A DNA stretch of 64,000 nucleotides, from assembly GCF_030656875.1 (NCBI RefSeq), contig NZ_CP130943.1:3224001-3288000 (forward strand). Direction: 5' to 3'. The DNA is from Prescottella sp. R16. Its GTDB lineage: Bacteria; Actinomycetota; Actinomycetes; Mycobacteriales; Mycobacteriaceae. The notes beneath the pieces are model-generated. The model saw only the letters and a program-made list of their open reading frames with translations, was not told the origin of the DNA and ran no database searches. Below are positions 37,747-47,319 of this stretch, piece after piece (the first letter of the stretch is position 1; each line of letters opens with the position of its first letter). The translations under genes and the position numbers were made by a program.

Positions 37747-38502
37747 CTAGGCGCTGCCGAACTCCACCTCGAGGTCGCGCAGGTCCGAGACCACCACGTC
37801 GGCGCCCGCCGCCCGCAGCGCATCCGCGTGATGCGTGCGGTCGACACCGACGACCAGCCCGAACCCGCCCCGTCGGCCCGCCTGCACCCCGGCGAGGGCG
37901 TCCTCGAGCACGACGCACTCCCCCGCTGCCAGCCCCAGCCGGCGCGCGGCCTCGAGATACGTGTCGGGTGCCGGTTTCCCGGGCAGGGACAGCCGGTCGA
38001 CGTCGACGCCGTCGACCCGCGCATCGAACAGGTCCGTCAGCCCCGCCGCGTCCAGGACCCGGGTCGCGTTGCGGCTCGCGGTCACCAGCGCCACCGCCGT
38101 GCCCGCTTCCCGCAGCCGCCGGATCAGCGTGACGGTGCCGTCGAACACGACGACACCGTGCGCCTCGAGCTCACGGCGGAACAGGGCGTCCTTGCGGGCG
38201 GCCAACCCGCACACCGTGTCCGCCGTCGGCGGATCCGACGGGTCACCGTGGGGCAGGTCGATCGACCGGGACGCCAGGAACGACGCCACCCCGTCGACGC
38301 GGGGACGCCCGTCGACGTACCGGAGATAGTCGTCGGACGTGAACGGCGGCTCCCCCCTGCCACGGTCGGCGAGGACATCGTCGAACAGGCGTGTCCACGC
38401 CCGCTCGTGGACCCGGGCGGTATCGGTGACGACACCGTCCAGGTCGAACAGGAAACCCGAGCATCCGACGCCCCCGATCGACGCCGTGGGCGCAACGGTC
38501 AC
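37747..38502 (-). CDS. HAD-family phosphatase / beta-phosphoglucomutase-like
   Basis: A 251-residue HAD hydrolase with the catalytic motif FDLDGVVTDT (nucleophile Asp20, acid Asp22), a helical cap, the Thr/Ser motif VTASRN, the Lys motif GKPAPDTYLEAARRLG and the acidic motif VLEDALAGVQAG. The closest type is beta-phosphoglucomutase, as in Rv3400. GTG at 38502 follows AGGAGG by 6 bases. It lies between DUF3152 and moeZ, a place where M. tuberculosis has no such gene, so it is a local insertion. Confidence 0.8.
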   Translation of the reverse strand: MTVAPTASIGGVGCSGFLFDLDGVVTDTARVHERAWTRLFDDVLADRGRGEPPFTSDDYLRYVDGRPRVDGVASFLASRSIDLPHGDPSDPPTADTVCGLAARKDALFRRELEAHGVVVFDGTVTLIRRLREAGTAVALVTASRNATRVLDAAGLTDLFDARVDGVDVDRLSLPGKPAPDTYLEAARRLGLAAGECVVLEDALAGVQAGRRGGFGLVVGVDRTHHADALRAAGADVVVSDLRDLEVEFGSA

Positions 38503-38515
38503 GGCCGGCCTCCTG

Positions 38516-39562
38516 TCAGCCCCGCGGGTACGGCCACGGATTGAACCGGCACACCTTGCCGTCCATCGGGACCACACCCTCCGGGTCGAGCATCGCGATG
38601 TCGTTGTTCGCGGTGCCGAACGTCTGCTGCATCATCACCGGCGCCAGACCGCCGTCCACCTCGCACGGCTGATGCGTCTCGTACCCGATCGCGTGCCCCA
38701 CCTCGTGGTTGATCTGGTACTGCCGGTACGAGCCGATGTCGCCCTGGTAGGCGATCGCGCCACGCACCCAGCGGGCCTCGTTGAGCACCACCCGGTCGAT
38801 ACCCGGGTTGTAGCAGGACACCTCCAACTGGATGTCGTAGCCGCACGCCTCCCGGATCGTCATCGGCGACGTCAGCGAGATCCGGAAGTCCGGGCCGTCC
38901 CCGGCGAGCATCGGGTCACCCGCGTCGACCCGGCGGAATGCGAACCGGGGATCCTTCGTCCACCCCTTCGGGTTGGCGAGCGTCTGGTCGATCATCCGGC
39001 CGAACGACTCGTCACCACCGAACCCCGCGGTGTCGATACCGTCCTCGACCTCCACCGAATACGTGAACACCCGCTCCGTGCCCTGCCCCACCTGGCCGGT
39101 CGCACCCGGTACGACGTGCCACGTCTTTGCGCCGGCCTCCACGTACTGGCCACCGTCGGGCAGCGCACCGGACGGAACGGTGTCCGCGAAGTTGCCGTCG
39201 GCGACCGGCGGCACCCCCACGATGTTCGTGCTGTCCGAATGGCTCAGTTCCCCGAACCCCGGATTCCCGAGGTTCTCGTCCGCGGTGTCGCCGCCACCGC
39301 GGACGGCGTCGACCAGCACCAGCACCGTCACGACCAGCAGGATCGGAACGGCGTACGCCCGCCACCCGTACATGGTGACGAAACGGCCGAGCCGGCTCTG
39401 CTTCCGGGCGTCCCGTTCGGGGCGGGGCGTCCGGGGACGACCGATGTTGCGACGCGTCGGATCCCACAGTGCCCGCAGCGGCTCGTGCGGATCCGGCACC
39501 CGCTCGGCGTCGGACGTCTCGGGGGCCGGGCCCCGCAGTCGTGGTCCTCCTCGGTCAGTCAC
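38516..39562 (-). CDS. DUF3152 membrane-anchored metalloprotease-like protein
   Basis: A 348-residue protein: Arg-rich cytoplasmic start, one membrane anchor at about 70-88 (AVPILLVVTVLVLVDAV), then an extracytoplasmic domain that contains HEVGHAIGYETH, a metzincin-like HExxHxxxxxH zinc site, and CEVDGG. This is the DUF3152 family (Rv3207c). Its substrate is unknown; the zinc motif suggests peptidase activity. GTG at 39562. It is divergent from the TetR gene and heads a run with the HAD gene, moeZ and the kinase-fold gene. Confidence 0.82.
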   Translation of the reverse strand: MTDRGGPRLRGPAPETSDAERVPDPHEPLRALWDPTRRNIGRPRTPRPERDARKQSRLGRFVTMYGWRAYAVPILLVVTVLVLVDAVRGGGDTADENLGNPGFGELSHSDSTNIVGVPPVADGNFADTVPSGALPDGGQYVEAGAKTWHVVPGATGQVGQGTERVFTYSVEVEDGIDTAGFGGDESFGRMIDQTLANPKGWTKDPRFAFRRVDAGDPMLAGDGPDFRISLTSPMTIREACGYDIQLEVSCYNPGIDRVVLNEARWVRGAIAYQGDIGSYRQYQINHEVGHAIGYETHQPCEVDGGLAPVMMQQTFGTANNDIAMLDPEGVVPMDGKVCRFNPWPYPRG

Positions 39563-39593
39563 CCCGCCAGAATCTCACAGTCCCGGTCCCCCC

Positions 39594-39703
39594 TTCACCT
39601 GCCGCAGGTGAACGCGTGACCGGCCTCGCACACGTCGGCCCGGAGTGGGATGCTCGATGTGGGGACCCGGAAGATCGACCGGAGAACCGGGCAAGTTCTC
39701 CGG
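39594..39703. promoter_or_regulatory. Two dyads between DUF3152 and tetR genes
   Basis: The 263-base gap between the divergent starts holds a perfect 19-base dyad TTCACCTGC-C-GCAGGTGAA (39594-39612) and a second with 9-base arms CCGGAGAAC and GTTCTCCGG (39679-39687 and 39695-39703). The first has the size and symmetry of a TetR operator. A -10-like TACCTT at 39753-39758 lies downstream for tetR. Autoregulation by the neighbouring TetR is plausible, not shown. Confidence 0.45.
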
Positions 39704-39750
39704 GAGTTCACCGGTTACGAGCGGAAACCTTCCGGGTATCGTGCACATGA

Positions 39751-40497
<747 letters not shown>

Positions 40498-40533
40498 GCG
40501 ACCACTCGCCGACCACGCACACACCCCTCACGC

Positions 40534-40578
40534 AGAAGGGGCGTGTGGCCCGGAATCCCCGGACCACACGCCCCTTCT
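40534..40578. terminator. Bidirectional terminator between tetR and DUF3107 genes
   Basis: Arms of 15 bases (40534-40548 and 40564-40578) are perfectly complementary, each carrying AGAAGGGGCGTGTGG or its complement, around a 15-base loop. It sits between two convergent stops (40497 and 40591) and so can end both transcripts. There is no long U tract, as is usual in actinobacteria. Confidence 0.8.
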
Positions 40579-40590
40579 GTCGTCTCGGAA

Positions 40591-40824
40591 CTAGCTCGTC
40601 GTGGGAGCGAACCCGACCTTCCGGCCGTCCGCCGGGCCGATCTCCACGTAGGTGATCCGGCTCGACTGGACGAGGAACTTGCGCCCCTTCTCGTCGACGA
40701 GCGAGAGCACACCCTCCGCACCACCGAGTGCGTTCGTCACGAGCGCCTCGACCTCGTCGGCCGACTGCGCGCTGACGACGACGAGCTCACGCGGGCTGTC
40801 AGTTACACCGATCTTGACCTCCAC
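40591..40824 (-). CDS. DUF3107 protein, TB9.4-like
   Basis: A 77-residue protein (VEVKIGVTDSPRELVVVS; YVEIGPADGRKVGF) of the DUF3107 family, equal to the M. tuberculosis antigen TB9.4 (Rv3208A). Function is unknown; it is small, soluble and conserved in mycolic-acid actinobacteria. GTG at 40824 follows GGAGGT by 7 bases. Confidence 0.9.
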   Translation of the reverse strand: MEVKIGVTDSPRELVVVSAQSADEVEALVTNALGGAEGVLSLVDEKGRKFLVQSSRITYVEIGPADGRKVGFAPTTS

Positions 40825-40973
40825 GGTCAACCTCCGAACTCTCCGAGCGCTTCCAGCTGTCCCGGCCAGATTAATGCAGCCCCACCGTGGCAGGCCCGCC
40901 GTGACACTGCGCCGAGAGCGAACAGTGCCGAACCGGGGCCGCCGGAGAGACGCCGGAAGTCCGTCGGGGGTCG

Positions 40974-41654
40974 TCAGACCAGGCCCAGGACCGCCATCCG
41001 CTCGGCATGCTTGGCCTGCATGTTGTCGAACAGCGCGGCGACGCCGTTGAGGCTGCCGGTCGCGGCCATCACCAGATCGGTGAGATCCTCGCGCCGCGCG
41101 AGCACGAACTGGGCCTGCGTGATCGCCTCCCCGAGCAGGCGCCGGCCCCACAGCATGAGCCGATCCTTCTCCGTCTTGCTGCCGGTCACGACCGAGTGCA
41201 CCTCGTGGACCACGAACTCCGAGTGCCCGACCTGCGCGAGCACGTCGCTGACGATCCCCCCGACCTCGGCGGGCAGCGAGTGTGCGATCTCCCGGTAGAA
41301 GTCCGCGGCGATACCGTCACCGACGTACGCCTTCACGAGCGCCTCGAGCCACGTCGACGGGTCGGTGGACGCGTGGTAGTCGTCGAGGGCCCGCACGTAC
41401 GGTTCCATCGCCGGATAGACGTCGATGCCCCGGTCGGTCAACGCCGACCGCAGCACGTCGAAATGCGCCATCTCGGCGGCGGCCATGCTCGCGAGCGCGA
41501 CCCGGCCCTGCAGTGTGGGGGCCATCCGGGCATCGTCGGCCAGCCGGTAGAACGCGGAGATCTCACCGTAGGCGAGGACCGCGAACAGTTCGGCGACACC
41601 GGGATGGTCGGCTGCGATGGTCGGCACGGACGACAACGAGGTTTCGGCTCCCAT
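40974..41654 (-). CDS. Ferritin-like fold protein, MiaE-like (Rv3210c-like)
   Basis: A 226-residue helical protein with possible di-iron ligands in AYGEISAFYRLADD, AAAEMAHFDVL and QVGHSEFVVHEVHS. It resembles the ferritin-like tRNA-hydroxylase (MiaE-like) group in actinobacteria and corresponds by place to Rv3210c. Function is not established and tRNA modification is only a possibility. ATG at 41654. It is divergent from rhlE. Confidence 0.75.
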   Translation of the reverse strand: MGAETSLSSVPTIAADHPGVAELFAVLAYGEISAFYRLADDARMAPTLQGRVALASMAAAEMAHFDVLRSALTDRGIDVYPAMEPYVRALDDYHASTDPSTWLEALVKAYVGDGIAADFYREIAHSLPAEVGGIVSDVLAQVGHSEFVVHEVHSVVTGSKTEKDRLMLWGRRLLGEAITQAQFVLARREDLTDLVMAATGSLNGVAALFDNMQAKHAERMAVLGLV

Positions 41655-41758
41655 GCGGGCCAGCCTAGACCCGGCCACCGCGGTCGTCGGGCTCAGCGGT
41701 GATCGGCGAGAAACGTGACATACGCCATTGCCCTGTCGGGTTCGAACACCCCGACCGC

Positions 41759-42005
41759 TACAATTGCGGCGGGAGACCATTACTTCGCACCCGGCCACCA
41801 CGTCATTCGGGCACGTCGTTCGAGACGAACCGGGTCCGGCCTCCCGACGACAATGTGCGCGCACCTGATCGACGACGCCCACCGTTGCTCGCCGAAATCG
41901 ACACCGGTTTCCGTGCTGAAGCAGTGGCCGACATCCGGCCCGGTGGCACCGACGCAAGAGGGCACCGACATCGGCCGACTTACGGCCAGGCCCCTTACCT
42001 CGTGC
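41759..42005 (+). promoter_or_regulatory. Probable rhlE promoter -10 box and long 5' leader
   Basis: TACAAT at 41759-41764 is a near-consensus -10 hexamer in a GC-rich surrounding; no good -35 box is seen. Transcription starting near 41771 would leave 235-265 bases before the rhlE start. This stretch has an open frame in phase with rhlE from a GTG at 41715, but that start lies upstream of the predicted transcript and its residues look unconserved. Long leaders are common in DEAD-box helicase genes. No clear hairpin was found by eye. Confidence 0.45.
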
Positions 42006-43595
42006 GTGCGTGCCGATACGAGGAAGGCCAGTCCCCTGAGCGAGAGCACGATCGACATCACCCCCGACACCACCCCCGCGGTGCACACCGCCCCCTCCTT
42101 CGCCGAGCTCGGCGTCCGCGACGAGATCGTCCGGGCCCTCGCCGAGATCGGTATCGAACGCACCTTCGCGATCCAGGAGCTGACGCTCCCGCTGGCACTC
42201 GCCGGCGACGACCTCATCGGTCAGGCGCGCACCGGCATGGGCAAGACGTTCGGCTTCGGCATTCCGCTGCTGCACCGCGTGTCCACCGCGAATTCGGGTA
42301 CGACGCCGCTCGACGGCACCCCGCGTGCCCTCGTGATCGTCCCGACCCGCGAGCTGTGCATCCAGGTCACCCAGGACCTCGAGAACGCGTCGAAGTTCCT
42401 GCAGGCCGGCGACCGCAAACTCCAGGTCCTCTCGATCTACGGCGGCCGCCCCTACGAGCAGCAGATCGATGCGCTCCGCAAGGGCGTCGACGTCGTCGTC
42501 GGCACCCCGGGCCGTCTGCTCGACCTCGCCAACCAGGGTCACCTGATCCTCGGCAAGATCGGCGTCCTGGTCCTCGACGAGGCCGACGAGATGCTCGACC
42601 TCGGCTTCCTGCCCGACATCGAGCGCATTCTCGGCATGGTCCCGGACAAGCGTCAGACGATGCTGTTCTCGGCCACGATGCCCGGCCCGATCATCACCCT
42701 GGCCCGCACGTTCCTGACCCAGCCGACGCACATCCGTGCCGAGGAGCCGGAGTCGTCGGCCGTGCACGAGCGCACCAGCCAGCACATCTACCGCGCCCAC
42801 GCCCTCGACAAGGCCGAGATGGTCGCGCGGATCCTACAGGCCGAGGGCCGCGGCGCGACGATGATCTTCACCCGCACCAAGCGCACCGCGCAGAAGGTCG
42901 CCGACGACCTGAACGAGCGCGGCTTCAAGGTCGGCGCCGTGCACGGCGACCTCGGTCAGGTCGCCCGCGAGAAGTCCCTCGAGGCGTTCCGCAAGGGCAC
43001 CGTCGACGTCCTCGTCGCCACCGACGTCGCGGCCCGCGGCATCGACATCGACGACGTCACCCACGTCATCAACTACCAGTGTCCCGAGGACGAGAAGACC
43101 TACGTGCACCGTATCGGCCGCACCGGTCGCGCGGGCCGCACCGGCACCGCTGTCACCCTCGTCGACTGGGACGACGTGCCGCGCTGGCAGCTCATCGACA
43201 AGGCCCTCGAGCTCGGGGTCGCCGAGCCGGTGGAAACCTACTCGAGCTCGCCGCACCTGTTCGAGGAGCTCGGCATCCCCGCCGACGCGAAGGGCACGGT
43301 CCGCAAGCCGCGCGCCGAGCGTCCCGCGAAGGAGTCCGCCGAGAAGAGTGGCGCGAAGGCCGACGGAGACAAGCCGGCCCGCACCCGCACCCGCCGGCGT
43401 ACCCGCGGCGGCAAGACCACCGAGAACACCACTGCCACCGCCACCGAGACCGCGCCCACCGGCGGTCCCGCAGCGGATTCCGCGACCGGCGACCAGCCGG
43501 CGGCCCCGCGTCGCCGTCGTCGTCGCCGTCGTTCGGGCGCCGGTGCGGAGGCCGCGGCCACCGAGTCGGCGAGCGTGTCCGCAGCCTCCGAGTAA
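42006..43595 (+). CDS. rhlE: DEAD-box RNA helicase RhlE-type
   Basis: A DEAD-box helicase with all core motifs: AIQELTLPLAL (Q motif), QARTGMGKTFGFG (Walker A), PTRELC, GTPGRLLDL, VLDEADEMLDLGF, SATMPGPI, and in the second lobe TDVAARGIDID and HRIGRTGRAGRTG. The C-terminus is a basic RT-rich tail. It corresponds to Rv3211 and would unwind RNA in cold or in ribosome and mRNA turnover. The start is unclear: GTG 42006 (529 residues) has no ribosome site, whereas a CTG at 42036 lies 8 bases after AGGAAGG and would give 519 residues starting before SESTIDIT. Confidence 0.92.
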   Translation: MRADTRKASPLSESTIDITPDTTPAVHTAPSFAELGVRDEIVRALAEIGIERTFAIQELTLPLALAGDDLIGQARTGMGKTFGFGIPLLHRVSTANSGTTPLDGTPRALVIVPTRELCIQVTQDLENASKFLQAGDRKLQVLSIYGGRPYEQQIDALRKGVDVVVGTPGRLLDLANQGHLILGKIGVLVLDEADEMLDLGFLPDIERILGMVPDKRQTMLFSATMPGPIITLARTFLTQPTHIRAEEPESSAVHERTSQHIYRAHALDKAEMVARILQAEGRGATMIFTRTKRTAQKVADDLNERGFKVGAVHGDLGQVAREKSLEAFRKGTVDVLVATDVAARGIDIDDVTHVINYQCPEDEKTYVHRIGRTGRAGRTGTAVTLVDWDDVPRWQLIDKALELGVAEPVETYSSSPHLFEELGIPADAKGTVRKPRAERPAKESAEKSGAKADGDKPARTRTRRRTRGGKTTENTTATATETAPTGGPAADSATGDQPAAPRRRRRRRRSGAGAEAAATESASVSAASE

Positions 43596-43641
43596 CTCGG
43601 AGCAGAACCCTTCCGGATCGACGCCGGGTACCCTCGCCCCT

Positions 43642-44853
43642 GTGCCGGCACCCGAGCGTCGTACCCGTCTGGACGTGGCGGCCGCCGCGACGATCGCGAT
43701 CGTCGTGGCGGTCGCCACGACCGTTCTCTGGCTGCGCAGCGACGCCCGGGGAACCACGTCGATCACTGCGAGCACCCCTGCCTCGGAAGCACTTCCGGTA
43801 CTCACCCCACCGGAGACGCTGAGCGAGATCTGGCGTGCCACCAGCGGCGCGTCCTCCGCCCCGATCGCCGCGGACGGCGCGGTCGCCACCGCCGACGACG
43901 GCACCGTCACCGGACGGGACCGGCTCACCGGCGACGAACTGTGGCGATACCAGCGGGACATGCCGCTGTGCGGGACCATCGGCGCCTGGAACAGCGTCGT
44001 CGCGGTGTACCGGGACCAGCGCGGCTGCAGTCAGGTCACCCAGCTCGACGGCGCGAGCGGTGCCCGGGAGGCGCAGCGGTCCAGTGACGCCGACGACGAC
44101 GTGACCCTGTCCTACGACGGCACCTACATCGTCTCCCGCGGCCCGGAGCGGCTCGAATCGTGGCGGTCGGATCTGGTCCGCACCCTCGAGTTGGGCCGGG
44201 TCGACGCCCCGATCAACCCGCACAAGCAGCCGCATCCCGGCTGCGAGCTGATGTCCGCGGCGGCCGGCGGGACCCGGCTGTCGGTACTGATGCACTGTCC
44301 CGGTGAGGCCGGGGACCGGCTCAGTGTCCTCGACATCGCCCCGTCCGACAATCAGGAACCCCACGAGTTCGGCACCAGCCTCGTCGGTGCCGCCAACACG
44401 CCGGGCGCCCGCATCGTCGCAGCGTCCGGCGACCGGACCGCGGTGTACGTGCCGGCCGGTCCCGTCTCGGAGCAGCGGCTCGCGATCTTCGACGGCAGCG
44501 CGAACGAGATCGCGTCCCACCCGGTGCCGGGACCGGTCTCCGAGAACGCGACCGCGGCCCGCAACGGTGCGGTGTTCACGTGGTGGACCGGCAGCGAGCT
44601 GATCGCACTGTCCACCAGTGAACTCGCGCCGCGCTGGACGGCGGCGGCCGGCGCACTCGGCCCCGGCACGATCATGGCCGGCGCCCTGCTGGTCCCGATG
44701 CCCGACGGCACGGCTGTCGTCGACCCGAGGACCGGCACCGAGAATCGGCGCATCCCGATCGACCGGGACGACGTGTCCGGCCCGATCACGATGTCCGTTC
44801 TCGGTGACGTCGTCCTCGAGCAGCGCGGCGACGAGGTCGTCGCCCTGCGCTGA
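43642..44853 (+). CDS. Membrane-anchored PQQ-like beta-propeller protein (Rv3212-like)
   Basis: A 403-residue protein with a short cytoplasmic start, one membrane anchor (about 13-31, AAAATIAIVVAVATTVLWL) and an extracytoplasmic part of repeated beta motifs (DGTVTGRDRLTGDELWRYQ; GTAVVDPRTGTENRRIPID) typical of PQQ-like propellers. It corresponds by place to Rv3212. Function is unknown; the fold suggests a scaffold or binding protein at the cell surface. GTG at 43642, 46 bases after rhlE. Its stop is 3 bases from the convergent ParA stop. Confidence 0.75.
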   Translation: MPAPERRTRLDVAAAATIAIVVAVATTVLWLRSDARGTTSITASTPASEALPVLTPPETLSEIWRATSGASSAPIAADGAVATADDGTVTGRDRLTGDELWRYQRDMPLCGTIGAWNSVVAVYRDQRGCSQVTQLDGASGAREAQRSSDADDDVTLSYDGTYIVSRGPERLESWRSDLVRTLELGRVDAPINPHKQPHPGCELMSAAAGGTRLSVLMHCPGEAGDRLSVLDIAPSDNQEPHEFGTSLVGAANTPGARIVAASGDRTAVYVPAGPVSEQRLAIFDGSANEIASHPVPGPVSENATAARNGAVFTWWTGSELIALSTSELAPRWTAAAGALGPGTIMAGALLVPMPDGTAVVDPRTGTENRRIPIDRDDVSGPITMSVLGDVVLEQRGDEVVALR

Positions 44854-44856
44854 CCG

Positions 44857-45645
44857 CTACGGGACCGACTCGAACGTGACCAGTGCGGCCCCGTCGAACC
44901 AGTGGGCCGAAAGGCTCTGCGCCAGTTCGCGATACGCGTCGGCGCCCTTGTTCTTGCGACCCGACAGGACCGTCGCCCCGGACGCCGACGCCTCCGCGAA
45001 CCGCACGGTGCGCGGGATCGGCGGGGCCAGCACCGGCATGGCGTAGCGGTCGGAGACGTCGGCGAGGACGTCGCGGCTGTGAGTGGTCCGGGCGTCGTAC
45101 AGCGTGGGCAGCGCACCCAGCAGGACCAGGTCGGGGTTGGTGATCTGCTGCACCTCGGACACCGTCCGCAACAACTGCCCGACACCGCGGTGCGCGAGCG
45201 TCTCGCACTGCAACGGCACCAGCACCTGCTGCGCCGCGGTCAACCCGTTGAGGGTGAGCACCCCCAGCGACGGCGGGCAGTCGATCACGACGACGTCGAA
45301 CAGGTCCAGCAGCGGTGCGAGCGCCCGCTTCAGTGCGAATTCGCGGCCCGGCCGCATCAGCAGCAGTGCCTCGGCGCCGGCCAGATCGATCGTCGCGGGC
45401 AGCAGGGACACCCCGTCGCCGGTGTCGAGCAGGACCTCCTTCGCCGGGATGTCGCCGACGAGCACGTCGTGCACCGACCGCTCGAGCCGGTCGGGGTTGT
45501 GCCCCAACGAGAACGTCAGACATCCTTGCGGATCGAGGTCCACCACGAGTACCCGTCGACCGAGGCCCGCGAGCGCGGCCCCCAGCGACGCCACCGTCGT
45601 GGTCTTGGCCACCCCACCCTTTTGATTCGCTACAGCCAGCACCAT
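44857..45645 (-). CDS. ParA/Soj-family ATPase (Rv3213c-like)
   Basis: A 262-residue P-loop ATPase with the deviant Walker A KGGVAKTTT at 9-17, DLDPQG and VIDCPPSLG. ParA-type ATPases position DNA or protein cargo; this one has no parB next to it, as in Rv3213c, so it is a solitary relative and not the chromosome segregation ParA. ATG at 45645; GTG six bases upstream is possible. It diverges from the phosphatase gene. Confidence 0.88.
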   Translation of the reverse strand: MVLAVANQKGGVAKTTTVASLGAALAGLGRRVLVVDLDPQGCLTFSLGHNPDRLERSVHDVLVGDIPAKEVLLDTGDGVSLLPATIDLAGAEALLLMRPGREFALKRALAPLLDLFDVVVIDCPPSLGVLTLNGLTAAQQVLVPLQCETLAHRGVGQLLRTVSEVQQITNPDLVLLGALPTLYDARTTHSRDVLADVSDRYAMPVLAPPIPRTVRFAEASASGATVLSGRKNKGADAYRELAQSLSAHWFDGAALVTFESVP

Positions 45646-45717
45646 CGTCACGGCCTCGATCCTTGCGTACTCGCGGTCCGAACGCGAGAGCCTGCCCACA
45701 GCGGGCATGATGATCGA

Positions 45718-46320
45718 GTGACCACATCCGACCGCCGCCTCGTCCTGCTCCGACACGGCGAAACGGAGTGGGCTCGGCTCGGCCGGCACACCGGCGTCAC
45801 CGACGTCGACCTGACGGTGCGCGGTGTCGCACAGGCCCGGGCTGCCGGCCCCCTGCTCGCCGCACTGGGACTGCGCGATCCGCTCGTCCTCACCAGTCCG
45901 CGCCGACGGGCCCACCTCACCGCGGATTTGGCGGGCCTGTCCGGGGATCGACGCTGGGACGCGCTGGCCGAATGGAACTACGGGGACTACGAGGGCCGCA
46001 CGACCCCCGAGATCCGTGAGCAGATCCCGGACTGGACGGTGTGGACGCATCCGTGCCCGGGCGGCGAAACCCACGAGACGGTCGCGTCCCGCGCCGACAT
46101 GGTGCTCTCGACGTGCGAGGCGGCGCTGCCCGACCGGGACGTGGTCCTCGTCGGGCACGGTCACTTTTCCCGCGCACTGATCGCCCGCTGGATCGAACTG
46201 CCCGTGACCGAGGGCCGCCGTGTCGTGCTGTCCCCGGCCGGGCATACCGTGCTGAGTTACGAGCACGGTTTCCGCACCATCGTCACGCACAACGTGACGC
46301 CCGAGAAAGGTATCGAGTGA
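45718..46320 (+). CDS. Histidine acid phosphatase / phosphoglycerate mutase-like (Gpm2-like)
   Basis: A 200-residue histidine phosphatase: LVLLRHGETEW carries the phospho-accepting His, and VGHGHFSRALIARW the second His. It corresponds to Rv3214 (often called Gpm2 or EntD), which has acid phosphatase rather than mutase activity in reports I recall. GTG at 45718. The GNAT gene starts inside its stop (GTGA overlap), so the two are coupled. Rv3215 (EntC) that sits here in M. tuberculosis is missing. Confidence 0.87.
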   Translation: MTTSDRRLVLLRHGETEWARLGRHTGVTDVDLTVRGVAQARAAGPLLAALGLRDPLVLTSPRRRAHLTADLAGLSGDRRWDALAEWNYGDYEGRTTPEIREQIPDWTVWTHPCPGGETHETVASRADMVLSTCEAALPDRDVVLVGHGHFSRALIARWIELPVTEGRRVVLSPAGHTVLSYEHGFRTIVTHNVTPEKGIE

Positions 46321-46829
46321 TTTCCGCACCGTCCGCCGTCGTCCGCCGCGCCACCGAGGCCGATGTCGCCGCGATCACCGGCCTGATCTACGAACTGGCC
46401 GAGTACGAGAAGGCCCGGCACGAGTGCACGGTGACGCCCGAGCAGATCACGGCCGCCCTGTTCGAGCCGGCGCCGGCCGTGTTCGCGCACGTCGTCGAGG
46501 TCCCGACGGCCGACGGGCCGCAGGTGGTGGGGACGGCGGTGTGGTTCCGCAACTTCTCCACCTGGGACGGTGTCCACGGCATCTACCTCGAGGACCTGTA
46601 CGTGACGCCCGAGCATCGGGGCGCCGGATACGGCAAGGCCCTGCTGGCGACGCTCGCCGCCGAGTGTGTCGACAACGGCTACACGCGGCTGGCGTGGTCG
46701 GTGCTGAACTGGAACACCCCGTCGATCGGCTTCTACGAGTCGCTCGGCGCGGTCGCGCAGGACGAGTGGACGACGTACCGGCTCAGTGGAGCTCCGCTGG
46801 CCGCGTTGGCCTCCCACGCCCCGCGGTAG
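46317..46829 (+). CDS. GNAT N-acetyltransferase (Rv3216-like)
   Basis: A 170-residue GNAT protein. The acetyl-CoA binding segment reads LYVTPEHRGAGYGKALLATL with the usual Arg/Gln-x-x-Gly-x-Gly/Ala turn; the C-terminal part has WNTPSIGFYESLGA. The layout is that of diamine N-acetyltransferase-like proteins, yet the substrate is unknown. GTG at 46317 overlaps the phosphatase stop by 4 bases. Confidence 0.85.
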   Translation: MISAPSAVVRRATEADVAAITGLIYELAEYEKARHECTVTPEQITAALFEPAPAVFAHVVEVPTADGPQVVGTAVWFRNFSTWDGVHGIYLEDLYVTPEHRGAGYGKALLATLAAECVDNGYTRLAWSVLNWNTPSIGFYESLGAVAQDEWTTYRLSGAPLAALASHAPR

Positions 46830-46845
46830 GCCCGGTCGGGCCGGG

Positions 46846-47274
46846 TCAGTCGTCCTCGGACGGAGCGTCGGGTGCGGCGTATCCGGCGGCCATCCACCGG
46901 GACGTGCTCGCCGAGAACAGCAGCACGAGCGCCGAGAGCACCACGATGCCCAGCAGGATGCCCCACAGCATCTGGTGCGAGGTGAAGACGTACCACGTGA
47001 CGGGCAGTAGCAGCAGCTGCGCGAGCAGCGCGATCGTGCGGCCCCAGCGGTGGCCGAGGAGCAGGGCGATCCCGGACGCCAGGACGGCCCCACCGAGGAT
47101 CGCGAACCAGGCGGCGGTGCCGTAACCGCTGACGACGCTCTGGTCGGCACCGGCCAGCCCGCGCACCACGAGGACGATCACGAAGATCATCGCCACCGTG
47201 CCCTCGAGTGTGACGAGTGCACCGGCCCCGCGGACGGATCGAGGGACCGGGACGGGCGCAGACTGATTCGACAC
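46846..47274 (-). CDS. Integral membrane protein, 4 TM (Rv3217c-like)
   Basis: A 142-residue protein with four hydrophobic segments (about 18-40, 53-72, 78-97, 101-121) and a short acidic C-terminal tail. It corresponds by place to Rv3217c. No catalytic motif is seen. GTG at 47274. It converges on the GNAT gene and diverges from the lipid kinase gene with 45 bases between starts. Confidence 0.78.
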   Translation of the reverse strand: MSNQSAPVPVPRSVRGAGALVTLEGTVAMIFVIVLVVRGLAGADQSVVSGYGTAAWFAILGGAVLASGIALLLGHRWGRTIALLAQLLLLPVTWYVFTSHQMLWGILLGIVVLSALVLLFSASTSRWMAAGYAAPDAPSEDD

Positions 47275-47319
47275 GCGGTCAGCCTATACATCGAGGCGCC
47301 CCGGTTAAGCTGATCCCCC

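Noticed and set aside
41715-42005. N-terminal extension of RhlE by about 97 residues
   Set aside because: Starts upstream of the predicted -10 box and does not look like helicase sequence; core homology begins after 42036.
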